From: Cafeteria roenbergensis | Taxonomy: Eukaryota; Sar; Bigyra; Bicosoecida; Cafeteriaceae | Assembly: GCA_008330645.1 (NCBI GenBank) | Contig: VLTN01000050.1 | Span: 1-64,000 of the forward strand | Direction of reading: 5' to 3' | DNA length: 64,000 bases | Program-made: the position numbers and the translations under genes | Notes under the pieces: generated by a model | What the model was told of the DNA's origin: nothing | Database searches by the model: none | The model's input: only the letters and a program-made list of their open reading frames with translations | In this document: positions 17,020-27,320 of the stretch, piece by piece | How the letters are laid out: each line of letters starts with the position of its first letter | Position numbering within the stretch: position 1 is the stretch's first letter

Positions 17020-19017
17020 ATGGCCGCGACTTTTGCGGCTCGCGTGCCTTCGCAGCGCACTTGCATCAGGCTGCAGGGAATGCTCCGGGTGGCAGCGCCC
17101 CGGGTTGCCCCGTGGGGCGGGAAGGCAGTGCCCCACGCGCACCGCGCCCTGGCTGCGACGCCGGGCGCTTGTCACCACCGCCACCACGCAAGTAGCGGAC
17201 GCCATGGACTCCGCGCGCCTTGGTTGCCTGCCACGATACTGGTCGCGGCCGCTTCAGCGAGTGCCCTTGTCGCGACCTGCGATGAAGAGGCAGGCGTTGA
17301 GCCTCCGGAGGAGGAGGTCGAGGAGGACCACGAACAGTCAGTGGTGCCCGGCATGTTCCGCGACGACCTGCCCACGGTCAGCCTTGAAGAGCTGCAAGAC
17401 CACGACGGGACCGGCCCAGACGCGTCGGTATGGGTTGCCTATGGCCGTGGGGTGTACGATGTTACTGAGTTCGCCCGTGGGGCTCATCCGGGCGGGGACA
17501 AGATTCTGCTAGCTGCGGGCGGCGACATTGCCCCGTTCTGGGACCTCTATGCAGTCCACAAGACGGGGTGGGTCTACGAAGTGCTGGAAGAGCTCCGTGT
17601 TGCCAACCTCGACTCGCTCGGTGCGGAGAGGTTGGCGGAGGCGGCGCGAGCGCGAGCTGCCGCGGCAGCGGCTGGTGGCGGAGTGTTTGCCAACGAGCCG
17701 GCCCGGAGCCCGGCGCTGGAGGTTCGGTCCCAGCGTCCCTTCAACGCGGAGACGCCTCCAGGCGCGCTCTGCGCATCGTTCCGAACGCCTTCCGACGAGT
17801 TCTACGTTCGCAACCACCTCGCCGTGCCCGATGTCGATCCCGCGACGCACGTGCTGACTGTGGAGGGCAGCGGGATTGCATCGCCCGTGACCTTCACCTT
17901 GGACGACCTCGCGTCCAAGTTCGAGCAGGTGGACGTGGAGGTGACGCTGCAGTGCGGCGGGAACAGGCGGCGGGAGATGTCTCGCGTGCGCAACGTGCAC
18001 GGTCTCGACTGGGACCGGGCCGCCATCGGGAACGCCGTGTGGCGCGGGCCCCGCCTCAGGGACGTGCTTCGCGCCGCAGGCCTTCCCCTCGACGAGGACG
18101 CCGTGGTCTCGGTGCAGCCCGCCGCCGCGGGGGCGAGTGCCGAGGCAGCGCCAGCAGGATTACCGGCGGGCCCAGGCCGCGCGGACGCGGAGGCGAGCCC
18201 CACCAAGCGGCTTCGGGATCTGCACGTGCAGATGGAGGGCGCGGACACAGACGAGGGCGGCTCCCCGTACGGTGCCTCGGTGCCTGCCTGGAGGGCCGTG
18301 TCGGCAGAGCAGGACGTTGTTCTGGCTCTCCAGATGAACGGTGAGCCCATGCCGAGGGACCACGGGTTTCCCCTGCGGGCCGTCGTACCCGGCGTTGTCG
18401 GCAGCCGGTCCGTCAAGTGGCTGACGCGCATCCGCGTGGCCGACGAGGAAAGCACCAGCTTCTGGCAGCGGAAGGACTACAAGGCGCTCGGGCCCGCCAC
18501 CGACTGGGCCAGCCCGGACCTGGAGCGCGCCCGCTCTATCCAGGAGATGCCGGTGCAGGCGGCGGTGCTGAGGCCGCTTCCACGGGGCGGGGCAGAGGCG
18601 GCAGTGGTGGACGGGACGAGACCAGTGGCAGTTGAAGGCTACGCCTGGAGCGGCGGCGGGCGGGGCATCGCACGGGTGGACGTCAGCGCTGACGGCGGGG
18701 CCACCTGGCAGGAGGCGGAGCTGCGCGACGAGTCTGGCCAGCGGGACGGGCGGCACTGGGCATGGGTGCTGTGGCACGCCTCAGTCCCCGTGCCAGCCGG
18801 CGCCGACACGACGGAGCTGGTGGCTCGGGCGGTGGACTCGTCGCTCAACGTCCAGCCGGAGCGCGTGGGGCCGCAGTGGTCAGCCCGCGGCCTGCTCAAC
18901 AACGCGTGGACGCGCGTGCCATTGACCATCCGCCGCCCGGCCGCTTGTGCCGCCGGCCGCGATGCCGGCGCGCCTTCGGCTCGCGCTCCAGCGGATGGCA
19001 GCATGCGCCGCGCATAG
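17020..19017 (+). CDS. SUOX: Sulfite oxidase with cytochrome b5 domain
   Basis: The frame is a single exon of 665 aa. The order is an Arg/Ala-rich N-terminus with a hydrophobic stretch (likely mitochondrial targeting, residues 1-90), then a cytochrome b5 heme domain with the HPGG ligand motif (about 157-160) and a second His in YAVHK. The molybdopterin domain follows, with the Moco-ligating Cys in LQCGGNRR (about residue 312), then the C-terminal Mo-co dimerisation domain (from about residue 460). The enzyme oxidises sulfite to sulfate and passes electrons to cytochrome c through its heme, as in animal mitochondrial sulfite oxidases. The plant peroxisomal enzyme lacks the b5 domain. A Gly/Ala/Asp-rich insert (about residues 370-400) interrupts the Moco domain. 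The ATG has a good context (GCCATGG). Confidence 0.93.
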   Translation: MAATFAARVPSQRTCIRLQGMLRVAAPRVAPWGGKAVPHAHRALAATPGACHHRHHASSGRHGLRAPWLPATILVAAASASALVATCDEEAGVEPPEEEVEEDHEQSVVPGMFRDDLPTVSLEELQDHDGTGPDASVWVAYGRGVYDVTEFARGAHPGGDKILLAAGGDIAPFWDLYAVHKTGWVYEVLEELRVANLDSLGAERLAEAARARAAAAAAGGGVFANEPARSPALEVRSQRPFNAETPPGALCASFRTPSDEFYVRNHLAVPDVDPATHVLTVEGSGIASPVTFTLDDLASKFEQVDVEVTLQCGGNRRREMSRVRNVHGLDWDRAAIGNAVWRGPRLRDVLRAAGLPLDEDAVVSVQPAAAGASAEAAPAGLPAGPGRADAEASPTKRLRDLHVQMEGADTDEGGSPYGASVPAWRAVSAEQDVVLALQMNGEPMPRDHGFPLRAVVPGVVGSRSVKWLTRIRVADEESTSFWQRKDYKALGPATDWASPDLERARSIQEMPVQAAVLRPLPRGGAEAAVVDGTRPVAVEGYAWSGGGRGIARVDVSADGGATWQEAELRDESGQRDGRHWAWVLWHASVPVPAGADTTELVARAVDSSLNVQPERVGPQWSARGLLNNAWTRVPLTIRRPAACAAGRDAGAPSARAPADGSMRRA

Positions 19018-19304
19018 TTGCCCGCTCGGCGGGAGGCGTGGGCTGTTTCGCCCGAATGCTCCACGGCCCAGGCCAGCGAGTGGTGCTGTGGCAGCTGTGT
19101 GTCGTTTTGCTGTCGCGGCGCAACGAGCACGAAAATGGAAAGTTTCCTTTGCTTCTGGAATCCGCCTGCCCTTTTGCGTCGACGAGCCCGCGCGATTCGT
19201 TCTCCCGCCAGTCGCTGAGACCGGGCGTGTGCAAGCCAGCGGCCACACACTCGCAAAAGAGGGACGCCACTGTCCGCCACGGTCGCAGCCACGGGCGACG
19301 CCCA

Positions 19305-19338
19305 CGCAGGCACGCACGCACGCACGCACGCACGCACT
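19305..19338 (-). repeat. CACG/GTGC microsatellite at a gene 3' end
   Basis: About seven repeats of CACG, ending four bases before the stop codon of the minus-strand hydrolase. On that gene's sense strand it is a GTGC tract in the 3' UTR. Confidence 0.85.
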
Positions 19339-19342
19339 CAGA

Positions 19343-21397
19343 TCAGTCGCTGCTGCCAGTGGCCTGCGAGGACAGGTAGGCGGGCAGCGAGATGCGAAGC
19401 CAGCCGTCGGACCAGAAGCCGGCCTTGACCCAGACCGTCTTGGTCTCGGTGTCGGCCACTGTGAGGGAGCCCTCCACAACTGCGCTCCTGGGGTCGGCCG
19501 GGTCAATGGTGTCCGTCCAGAAGCCGGGAGTGCACATCCTGCCCTTGGCCGCGGAGAGCGGGTCCGCGGCGCCCGACGCAACGTCAAGCACGCTCGTCCA
19601 GCCCGCAGGCACGGCCCCGCTCCGGCCGCTCGCCTGCGCCGGACAGGGCTGGAGGAAGCTGATCAGGCGGCGGCCGGCGTCCGCGTCGATCAGACCGGCG
19701 CCGCCGAGCGCCCTGCTGAGCCGGGACAGGAGGTCGAAGCGCCACTGGGCTGCGTGCGCGGGGATGAGCGAGGCCCACGCCGTCATCTCTGCCACTCGCA
19801 GCTGCGGCACGAGCGCGAGGTTTGACACGATGGTGATGTCCGCCGCGGCGGCGGCGCCACCCTGGCCTGGCCGCGTGGGGGAAAAGAACTTGGAGGCGAG
19901 CCTGCCCCACGCCGCGTCCTCCGCGGTGAAGTTGGGGAAGACCAGGCCGCCGGGCGCGAAGGCCGCGTCGCCGGGCCAGGGCTGCCCGGCCAGGTTGAAC
20001 AGCGCCTGGTTGTACGGCTCAACCACCGCGTCGGGGCGCGGGTAGGAGCCGTTGCGGACGTACACCCCCGCGCCCGCGTACGGCGCCGGCGCCTGCGCCT
20101 GCAGCTCCGCAAAGGGGGGCAGCAGCGAGCGCAGCGTCGCATCCTGGATGAGCGGGCTCAGGTCCGGGGCGGGCTGCCCGGCGTCGTCTCGCCACCGGCC
20201 CGTCTCCAGCACGGTGCCGCGCCCGCTGGCGTCAGTCATGGGGTAGAGCCAGGAGAGGCCTCGCTTGCGAGAGCGCACGTATTCCACCGCCCCCGGCACG
20301 TCGGCTGCGGCCTCGGCCGTTGCGCGCACGAGCAGGATGGAGGCGTGGCCAGGGTGCTGCGGGTCGGCGTCGCCGGTGCGGAGCGTGTCCACGCCCATGG
20401 CAAAACCGTGCTCGTTCACTGCGGTGATGAGGCCGACCATGCCTGGGGCGCCGGCGCCGAGCACGGCCGTGAGAGGGTTCCCGCTGCTGTCCAGGGGCGC
20501 GATGATCATTGGCATGTTCGCGTGCTGGAAGGTGCCGGCGGAGGGCAGCTGGAAGCCCCGGGCGAACACTGGCCTGCCCCCAACCACCGCGCTGCCCGCC
20601 GCCGCCACGGCGTCGCAGTGGGCTGGCACGGTCACGTGCTCCTCGCGCAGGAGCTCCACGGCCGCGAGGGCTCCGGGCGTGGCCAGGGGGCTGCCCATCG
20701 CGGCCAGGCGCAGCACTTGGCGGCGCAGCACGCCGGCCAGGTCGCCGGTGTAGGCGTGCGCGCTCAGCCAGTCCATTCCGTAGCTGAGCGTCACGAGCCG
20801 CGCCAGCGTGACGTTGCGCAGGCCGCGCGAGCGCGCGCCGTCCGCCAGGCCACGCATCTCCTCCACCAGCTCGGGGGGCACGAGGGCCTCGTTGCCGTCG
20901 TCGAAAAAGCTCGTGTTGGCGCCGTGGACGATGCCGGCCCCGATCGCCGCGCACAGCTCGCCGTAAGCCTTTCGCACGGCAGGGTCGCTGCTGTTGCCCA
21001 GCTCCATGTCAAGCTTGGCCGAGAGCAGCGCGACCACGAAGCGGTCCACGTACTCCACGGCCATCGCCTCGAGCTCGGCGGGCGCAACTGCAGCCACCAG
21101 CTGGCCGATTTCGTAGTGGGTCCCCGTGACGAACAGGGCAGCCTTGGCGGACCCATCGGACCGCAGGGTCACGTTCAGCGAGGCTGCTCGCACCGCGAAG
21201 GCGCCGGAGGGCAACGTCTCGTTGCCGACAACCCGGAAGCCATCCGCGCGAAATGCGGCAGCCACCGAGGCAACCGAAGGCTTGGCCAGGCGAGCGCCAG
21301 GCCTCCCAGCGCCCCCCACAGCTGCCGCAGCCGCAGCCGCAGATGCAGAGGAAACAGTCGCGCACGCGAGACCAAGCAGAAGCGGCCAGCGGGCCAT
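19343..21397 (-). CDS. Secreted Ntn hydrolase, C45/choloylglycine-hydrolase-like
   Basis: The frame is a single exon of 684 aa from the ATG at 21397, chosen because it starts a signal peptide (RWPLLLGLACATVSSASA). The body shows features of the C45/acyltransferase-type N-terminal nucleophile family. These are an early THYEIGQL segment, LSYGMDWLS before the cleavage region, then VPAHCDA with Cys about 261 as the candidate nucleophile released by self-cleavage. After it come GGRPVFARGFQL and NEHGFAMGVDTLRTGD. Relatives hydrolyse amide bonds of small acylated amines, peptides or phospholipids in secretory or lysosome-like compartments; the substrate here is unknown. It is divergent with the beta-helix gene (225 bases between ATGs) and convergent with sulfite oxidase. 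Family assignment is by motif only. Confidence 0.75.
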   Translation of the reverse strand: MARWPLLLGLACATVSSASAAAAAAAVGGAGRPGARLAKPSVASVAAAFRADGFRVVGNETLPSGAFAVRAASLNVTLRSDGSAKAALFVTGTHYEIGQLVAAVAPAELEAMAVEYVDRFVVALLSAKLDMELGNSSDPAVRKAYGELCAAIGAGIVHGANTSFFDDGNEALVPPELVEEMRGLADGARSRGLRNVTLARLVTLSYGMDWLSAHAYTGDLAGVLRRQVLRLAAMGSPLATPGALAAVELLREEHVTVPAHCDAVAAAGSAVVGGRPVFARGFQLPSAGTFQHANMPMIIAPLDSSGNPLTAVLGAGAPGMVGLITAVNEHGFAMGVDTLRTGDADPQHPGHASILLVRATAEAAADVPGAVEYVRSRKRGLSWLYPMTDASGRGTVLETGRWRDDAGQPAPDLSPLIQDATLRSLLPPFAELQAQAPAPYAGAGVYVRNGSYPRPDAVVEPYNQALFNLAGQPWPGDAAFAPGGLVFPNFTAEDAAWGRLASKFFSPTRPGQGGAAAAADITIVSNLALVPQLRVAEMTAWASLIPAHAAQWRFDLLSRLSRALGGAGLIDADAGRRLISFLQPCPAQASGRSGAVPAGWTSVLDVASGAADPLSAAKGRMCTPGFWTDTIDPADPRSAVVEGSLTVADTETKTVWVKAGFWSDGWLRISLPAYLSSQATGSSD

Positions 21398-21622
21398 GGC
21401 AGGCGGCCGCCTCAAGCCCTGTGCGCACTGATCTCGCGCAGCCCCGGGACAGGTCTTGGCGCGTCTGAGTCGGCTTGTTCCGCGCGATCCGGTGCCGTAA
21501 CTCTGCCGCGACTCTGCCTGCTGCGGCGAGGGCCTCGGCCGCCGCAAGGGGTGCCCCGGCCTGCGCACCCCCTCCCGCCGCACGAGTGCGCGCCGTCCTC
21601 GCGGAAGGCCCCGCGGCGGCAA

Positions 21623-24600
21623 ATGCGCTCTGCTTCTCTCGTGGCTCTCGCCTCGCTGGCGTCGGTGTGCTTGCCCGCGCGCGCAATCCAGCGCGGCGAA
21701 ATGCACCCGCCCGCGCCACGGCTTGGTGCGGCCCTGGCGAACCCCGTCGGGATCGACCCGGAGGTATTCTGCGGCATCAACGACCTTGCGTACAAGTGGA
21801 GCATCCGCGCCCTGCCGGAGCGAGCGCCTCTGGTGGAGTCCTTCGACTCCCTGCGCCTCGGCTCCGAGTGCAACCGCAGCCGTCCGTCTGCCGGCGCTGC
21901 CCCTCGGTCGCTTGCGAGCCGCCTGCCCACCCACGGGCGCGACTACGTGTTTGGCCCGGGCGCTCTCGGTGCAGCCACGGCGTACTATGTGGACTTCTCA
22001 ACCGGCGACGACGAGGGCCCCGGCACCGCGGCCCGCCCGTTCCAAACCGCGTACCGCGCGCTCGGGGCCTGCCGGGCGTTCAAGGCCGAGCAAGCCGATT
22101 CGGTGGCGCCGTGCCAGATCGTGCTTCGCGGGGGCACGCAGCCCTTCTCTCGGCCGCTGGACCTCAACGCTGGCGACAGCGGGCTCACAATCGCTGCGTT
22201 CCCCGGCGAGCAGCCGGAGGTTTCACTCGGCGTGGAGCTGGCCGGGCTGCAGTGGGAGCAGGCGCCTGGCATGACCGGGTTCTCCGCCCCCAAGCCTGGC
22301 GTGAATGGCGTTGACGGGCTCGCCAGCGCGGACCCGAGTGGCAACATCACCGCCAGCGTGCCCGGCGTCACCCTGCTCGGGCGGACGGGAAACACATCCG
22401 GCTGCCAGGCCCTTTGCGAGAAGCTGCCTCTGTGCACGTCCTGGACGTGGCACGACGCCCAGCAGGGAGCCTTCGCCTTGGCTTGCCTCGCCCACACGGA
22501 CGGGGTGTGGCAGCCCACCCGGCAGAGCGGGCACACGTCGGGACAGCGCCTCAACGTCTGGCGGGCAGACGTCTCCCGGTTCCGCCTGCAGCCCTTTGCG
22601 CAGCTCTGGCGCGGCAAGGACGGCGGGTTCCGCCGCCAGTCCCGAGCCAGGTTCCCCTCGGCCAACCCCGAGGTGTTCGGGCTATGGACGGCTCCCGAGA
22701 CGGGGTGGGTCCCCGCGGCCAGGGCGTGGGCCCCGCCCGTCGCCCGGCCTGACGCTGTGGAGGTGGACATCTCGTCGCCCCTGAACAACGGCACCCACTT
22801 TCCCACCTTCCCCATGGGCGTGGGCGGCCCCGGCGACGGCTTCTTCCACCCGCCCCGCAGCTACTGGGCCATCAAGGTGGGCCCGTCGACGCGCCGAGCC
22901 GCCTTCCGTGGCGCCGCGCCAGTGCTGGATGCACCCGGGCATTCCGCCAGGGCCGCGCTCGTCCCCGGCTGCCGCGTCGCGAAGCCCGCGCTCGTCCCCG
23001 GCTGCCGCGTCGCTAGGGCCGCGCTCGTCCCCGGCTGCCGCGTCGCGAGGGCCGCGCTCGTCCCCGGCTGCCGCGTCGCGAGGGCCGCGCTCGTCCCCGG
23101 CTGCCGCGTCGCGAGGGCCGCGCTCGTCCCCGGCTTCCCCCTGTTTCCTCACCGCAGGACCCCGTTGGAGGCGGGGGCTCAACGTACAGGGTGCCGTCCG
23201 GGTTCGAGTGGGACGAGGCCACGTGGACGGACAAGACGTGGACGCACTCGCCGACGGGGAAGGGCGCCGTCGTGGGCGCTTACCAGGGCGGGCACTGGGG
23301 ATCTTGGGTCTTCGAGGTGGACGGCGTGGACCAAGCCTCAAAGACTGTGTCGTTTGGCAGGGGGGGCTTCCAGGAGGCGCGGGGTTCCAAGTCCGGTGGT
23401 GAGCGGGGTTCTTGCCGTCTTGGCTCAGTGCGCTGTCCGGCGCGCGCTGCGCTGCGGCCGCGCGCTCTCGCCAGTCTTGCTGAATGTGCAGCCAAAGCAG
23501 CCGCACTGAGCCCAGCCGCGCCTGCGCATGGCAAATGTTGCGGCGGCAACCGCTCCTTGATACCCGCCCCCCGCAGGCGAGCTGTACGTTGAGAACGTCC
23601 TGGAGGAGCTGGACAGCCCCGGCGAATGGTTCTTCGACGCGGACGCCCAGATGCTCTACTACTATCCCAACAGCACCAGCGCGCCCCCGCAGGGCGACAG
23701 CCTCGTGGCGGCGCAGGGTAAGTACGCCATTCGCATCAGCGGCACGCAGCGCCAGCCCGTCGTGAACGTGACCATCAGCGGCCTCACCTTCGCGCACGCC
23801 GACGCGACGTACCTCGACGACTACTACGTCCCGTCCAGTGGCGACTACGCCGTCCACAGGGGAGGCGTGGTGTCCGCCGAAGGCGTCCGCGGACTGGCCG
23901 TCGAGAACTGCGCCTTCCGCTCGCCTGGCGGGAACGCAATCGTCGTGGCGGGCTTCGCGCGCGACGTGGCCATCAGCGGCAACGAGATCGCGTGGGCGGG
24001 GGAGTCGGGCATTCTCATCCTGGGGGACTGCCTGCTCGTGGACTGCACCAACGGCGACCAGGTGAGTCGACCCGTCCCTCGCAGCCGAGTGGTGGATGCT
24101 GCCGTGGAGGCGCTCAGCTGGCCAGCCGCGCCGCCGCGCCACGCCCTCGCCCGGTCGCAACCCATAGCATTGTGCCCCCATCTTCCCCCCCCTCACACGC
24201 ACCCACTCCGGCATGCGCGTGTGCCCGCAGCCAAGGGGCGTGCTGGTCGAGAAGAACCTGATCCGGGAGTTCGGCATCTACAACCAGCAGTCGGCTGCCG
24301 TGTTCATTGCCAAGTCGGCCAGTGTGGTCATCGACAGACTGGTGGCCTTCAACGGGCCCAGGCAGGGTACGGTGTGGAACGACGGCGCGTTCGGCGGGCA
24401 CGAGATCCGCGACAGTGCCATCTACATGACGGTGCGCTCGACCGGCGACTGCGGCCCCATCTACGCGTGGATGCGCACGGTGTACCTGCACGACGGCCCG
24501 GACGGCTCGCCGCGCCTGCAACCTGCAGAGTCCGTCGTCCATAACTCCGTCATCCTCACCAACTGGCACGGCGTGTGGCCGATCGAGTGAGGCTAGCAGC

Positions 24601-25261
24601 GCGCGCCCGCCGCGGCGCCGCAGCGGAATGGGGGCGCGGGCACGGGGGCACGGCGCCCTCTCCCGCCCACCGCCGCGCTTGACTCCGTTGGCTGCCCGGC
24701 GCAATCGCCCCATTTTGCGTGCCGTGCGGTCCCGCCCCCCGCCCTCGCAGCCTGGATGACGGAAGCGCCTTCGTCAGCGCCCGCGGCAACGCCCTTGCCT
24801 GGGGCGGGTTCAAAAACTATCTTGGGCATTCCAAGTCGTCCACCGGCAACGTGTACGTGTACCCGGACGCGCAGCGCGCGCCCCCGCCGCCCCAAGGCAG
24901 TGGCGCTGACCAGTCCGTCGCAGGTTTCTTCACGGAGCCCTACTGCGCCAGCACAGCGGGCCAGCAGCTTGGCCAGAGCGGCTGGGGCGAGACCTGGGCG
25001 AACAACACGTGCTTCATCCACAGCAGCAACGTGTACAGCCTTGGCAACTGCTACGTGCCCGACTGGCAGCAGCTCGTGCCGCTCACCGCCAACAACTCCT
25101 TCTTCACCGACAGCGGCACGGCAACGTTCTCCTGCGGCCTCCACCTTGGAATGGACCTCCAACAATGGCAGGCCATCGGAGAGGATGCCGGCTCCACTGT
25201 GGCCACGACGCCCAGCTTGAGCGCCGCGGTTGAAGCAGCGAACCGCGTGCTGCAGTGGTGA
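21623..25261 (+). CDS. Secreted right-handed beta-helix protein with PAN-like insert
   Basis: Five exons: 21623-22876, 23158-23398, 23577-24061, 24231-24586, 24751-25261, 948 aa. Phases agree at every junction, and the last junction turns GVWPIE-stop into GVWPID-LDDGS. Order: signal peptide (ASLVALASLASVCLPARA), an AAYYVDFSTGDDEGPGT-like start typical of poly-saccharide-active beta-helix proteins (here ATAYYVDFSTGDDEGPGT), a Cys-rich PAN/apple-like patch (CQALCEKLPLCTSW, about residues 258-300), then parallel beta-helix coils (NVTISGLTFAHAD, VENCAFRSPGGNAI, IRDSAIYM) in exons 2-4 and a C-terminal Cys-containing cap. Such proteins bind or cleave extracellular polysaccharides or make surface layers. 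No catalytic set is identified. Confidence 0.85.
22949..23134 (+). repeat. 33-bp minisatellite inside intron 1
   Basis: Five full units and a partial one, each 33 bases (AGGGCCGCGCTCGTCC and so on), lie between the donor at 22877 and the acceptor at 23157. Because 33 is a multiple of three, the intron stays open in the upstream frame (AALVPGCRVAR repeats), but splicing around it restores a sensible beta-helix sequence. Confidence 0.85.
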
Positions 25262-25473
25262 GCGGCCCTCCGCAAGCCCTGCCCGGAAGCCAGCCCCCCC
25301 CCGGCGCGTGCATTGCACCGAGCCCACTCGTCCCCCCGTCGCCCTCGAAGCACGCGATCGCTTCTGCAAACGAGACTGCGCGCACCTTGGGCAGACCGTG
25401 TGTTCCGGCAGAGCCGTGCGCCGGCAGCAGAGTTTCTCTGGCCCGCCAAGCCGCACGCCCGACCGCCGCTGCC

Positions 25474-26850
25474 ATGACCGGCGCGGCCGGCCGCCTCGTC
25501 GCGGCTGCGCTGCTCCTGGCGTGTGCGAGCTGCGCGTGGGCCGCGCAGGCCAAGGTGTCGCCCCTGGCGGCCAGCATTGCCACGCCAAGGCCGGCGGCAG
25601 GCCTGGCATACGGCGCGGTCAAGCCCTCGCCCGAGCCCAAGCCAACGACGCTTCCAACCGTGGGGTGGAAGTGCGCCACATGCATGGACACCGCGCGGGC
25701 CCTTCACCAGCTCCACGGGCTCGTCGAGGACTCGCTGCCCGCGACGATGCAGCAAACGCGCACGTCGGCCAGCTCGGTCGACCTCGGAGTTCGATTCGGG
25801 TGCGCCGCGCTCCCGTTTGAGGAGCGGACGGCGTGCCATGCCGTGCGCTATGCAATCGGGTCGAACGATGCCAAGTCGTTCGAGGCCCTCGCCTTTGCGT
25901 TTGCGCGCGACTCGCGACTGAAGAGGCTGCTGCCCTCTCACAGCACGCTCGAGGAGGAGGAGATCGACCGCTTCGCCAAGGTGCTGCAGGACGTGGGCTT
26001 CGAGTCGCTGGAGGCCAAGGAGAAGGAGTTCGTCGAGGCGGTGGCGCTGCGGCGAAAGGTGGATGAGGCCGCGGACGCCGCCGCCAACGTGTTCGAGGCT
26101 TGCAAGCGCATGACAATGTGCGACGCGGAGGACGAGGCCGAGGGGTGCGGCGTTGCGCTGGAGTCCACCAAGTGCGTGGCGGACGGCGCCTGCGTCATCG
26201 CGGGCACGGTGTGCAAGCCGCGGTGCCGGCACTGCGCGTGGGTGCTGCGCAGCTGGCCCGCGTGGATCGGGCAGTGCGCCGCGCTTGTGGACACGAGCCG
26301 CAAGGTGGAGGTCGGCTCGAGCACGGCCAAGCTGCCGGCGGCCAAGGCGGACGCCCCCATCGAGGGGCCCTTCTCGCCCCCGATGGAGGAGTCGCTGCTC
26401 GCCAAGCCCCCCACCGAGGGGGACCTGCGGCGGCACTGCCTGGCCATGTCCTGGGCGATGCAGGACCTGGTGGACGCGGAGGCCGTGGTGGCCGGCACGG
26501 GCGGCGAGGGCGGGCAGCAGATGCGCGGGCCGTGGCCCTGGTCCCCCGCCCTGGCCTGCACGTGCCTGGGGCAGTGCCCCTACTCCTCCATGGACGCCTT
26601 CCGGCTCAGGGACGCGGGGTGTCTGGGGCCGTCGGCGGCGCGCGAGGCCGAGGCCTGGGAGCGCCGCCACGAGGAGGAGCCGGCTGCGGAGGGCAGACTG
26701 CACCGCGCCGCGGCGGAGCAGGAGCAGCTGGCCGACTTCGAGCGCCGCTGGTTCCGCGACGCGTCCGAGTTCGAGGACATGCGGGTGGTGGCCAAGCGCA
26801 CCGCGCTGGAGCTCAAGGGCCGCGAGCAGGAGGGCGAGGCGGGCGCCTGA
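25474..26850 (+). CDS. Secreted Cys-rich protein, possibly saposin-like
   Basis: The frame is a single exon of 458 aa. The ATG at 25474 opens a signal peptide (RLVAAALLLACASCAWAAQA). The mature part has paired cysteines spaced as in saposin-type helical modules: KCATCMDT, then GCAALPFEERTAC about 50 residues later. A second Cys-rich cluster follows (CKRMTMC ... CKPRCRHCAWVLRSW), then an acidic/Arg-rich helical C-terminus. Saposin-like domains bind lipids or assist lipid hydrolases. The match here is only by Cys spacing, so the family is tentative. It lies 212 bases downstream of the beta-helix gene on the same strand. A GT microsatellite follows the stop. Confidence 0.65.
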   Translation: MTGAAGRLVAAALLLACASCAWAAQAKVSPLAASIATPRPAAGLAYGAVKPSPEPKPTTLPTVGWKCATCMDTARALHQLHGLVEDSLPATMQQTRTSASSVDLGVRFGCAALPFEERTACHAVRYAIGSNDAKSFEALAFAFARDSRLKRLLPSHSTLEEEEIDRFAKVLQDVGFESLEAKEKEFVEAVALRRKVDEAADAAANVFEACKRMTMCDAEDEAEGCGVALESTKCVADGACVIAGTVCKPRCRHCAWVLRSWPAWIGQCAALVDTSRKVEVGSSTAKLPAAKADAPIEGPFSPPMEESLLAKPPTEGDLRRHCLAMSWAMQDLVDAEAVVAGTGGEGGQQMRGPWPWSPALACTCLGQCPYSSMDAFRLRDAGCLGPSAAREAEAWERRHEEEPAAEGRLHRAAAEQEQLADFERRWFRDASEFEDMRVVAKRTALELKGREQEGEAGA

Positions 26851-27320
26851 GCGCGGCTCGCCGGTGCGGCGCGCGTGTCGCGACGGCGCGGCCCGCTGTG
26901 GCGCCCTGCTCCCTAGCCAGCAGGGCCGCGTGCGAGTCAGTGAGTGCGTGTGCGGCTGTGTGTGTGTGCGTGTGTGTGTGTTGGGGGGGGTGAGGGGTGC
27001 GAGGCGGCAGTCGGGACTGCAGCGCTCGGCGGCCAAAAAATTCATCCGAGTTCGAGACCCGCTCACGAGAGCACGCGACGCGAGGCAGCGGGCCCCAGCC
27101 GGGACGCGCCGCGTTGCAGCACGCAGCCAGGCAGCGGGCCCCAGCCCACGCCAGCCAGGCAGTGTTGCCCCCTCCCTTCCCCAGCCCGCGCCAGCAAGCC
27201 CCCCAGCCCGCGCCAGCAAGCCCCCCAGCCCGCGCCAGCAAGCCCCCCAGCCCGCGCCAGCAAGCCCCCCAGCCCGCGCCAGCAAGCCCTCCGTGCCCCC
27301 AGTCCCCCGCCAACGCACCA
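26851..27320. other. Convergent spacer with microsatellite and 22-bp tandem repeat
   Basis: This lies between two convergent stop codons. A GT-rich microsatellite lies at about 26939-26985, ending in a run of G. About five copies of a 22-base unit (AGCCCGCGCCAGCAAGCCCC and two more C) lie at about 27181-27290. No gene is seen. Confidence 0.7.

Noticed and set aside
22949-23134. 33-bp repeats taken as a coding repeat domain
   Set aside because: Splicing from 22876 to 23158 keeps phase and joins matching beta-helix sequence, so the repeats are better explained as intronic.
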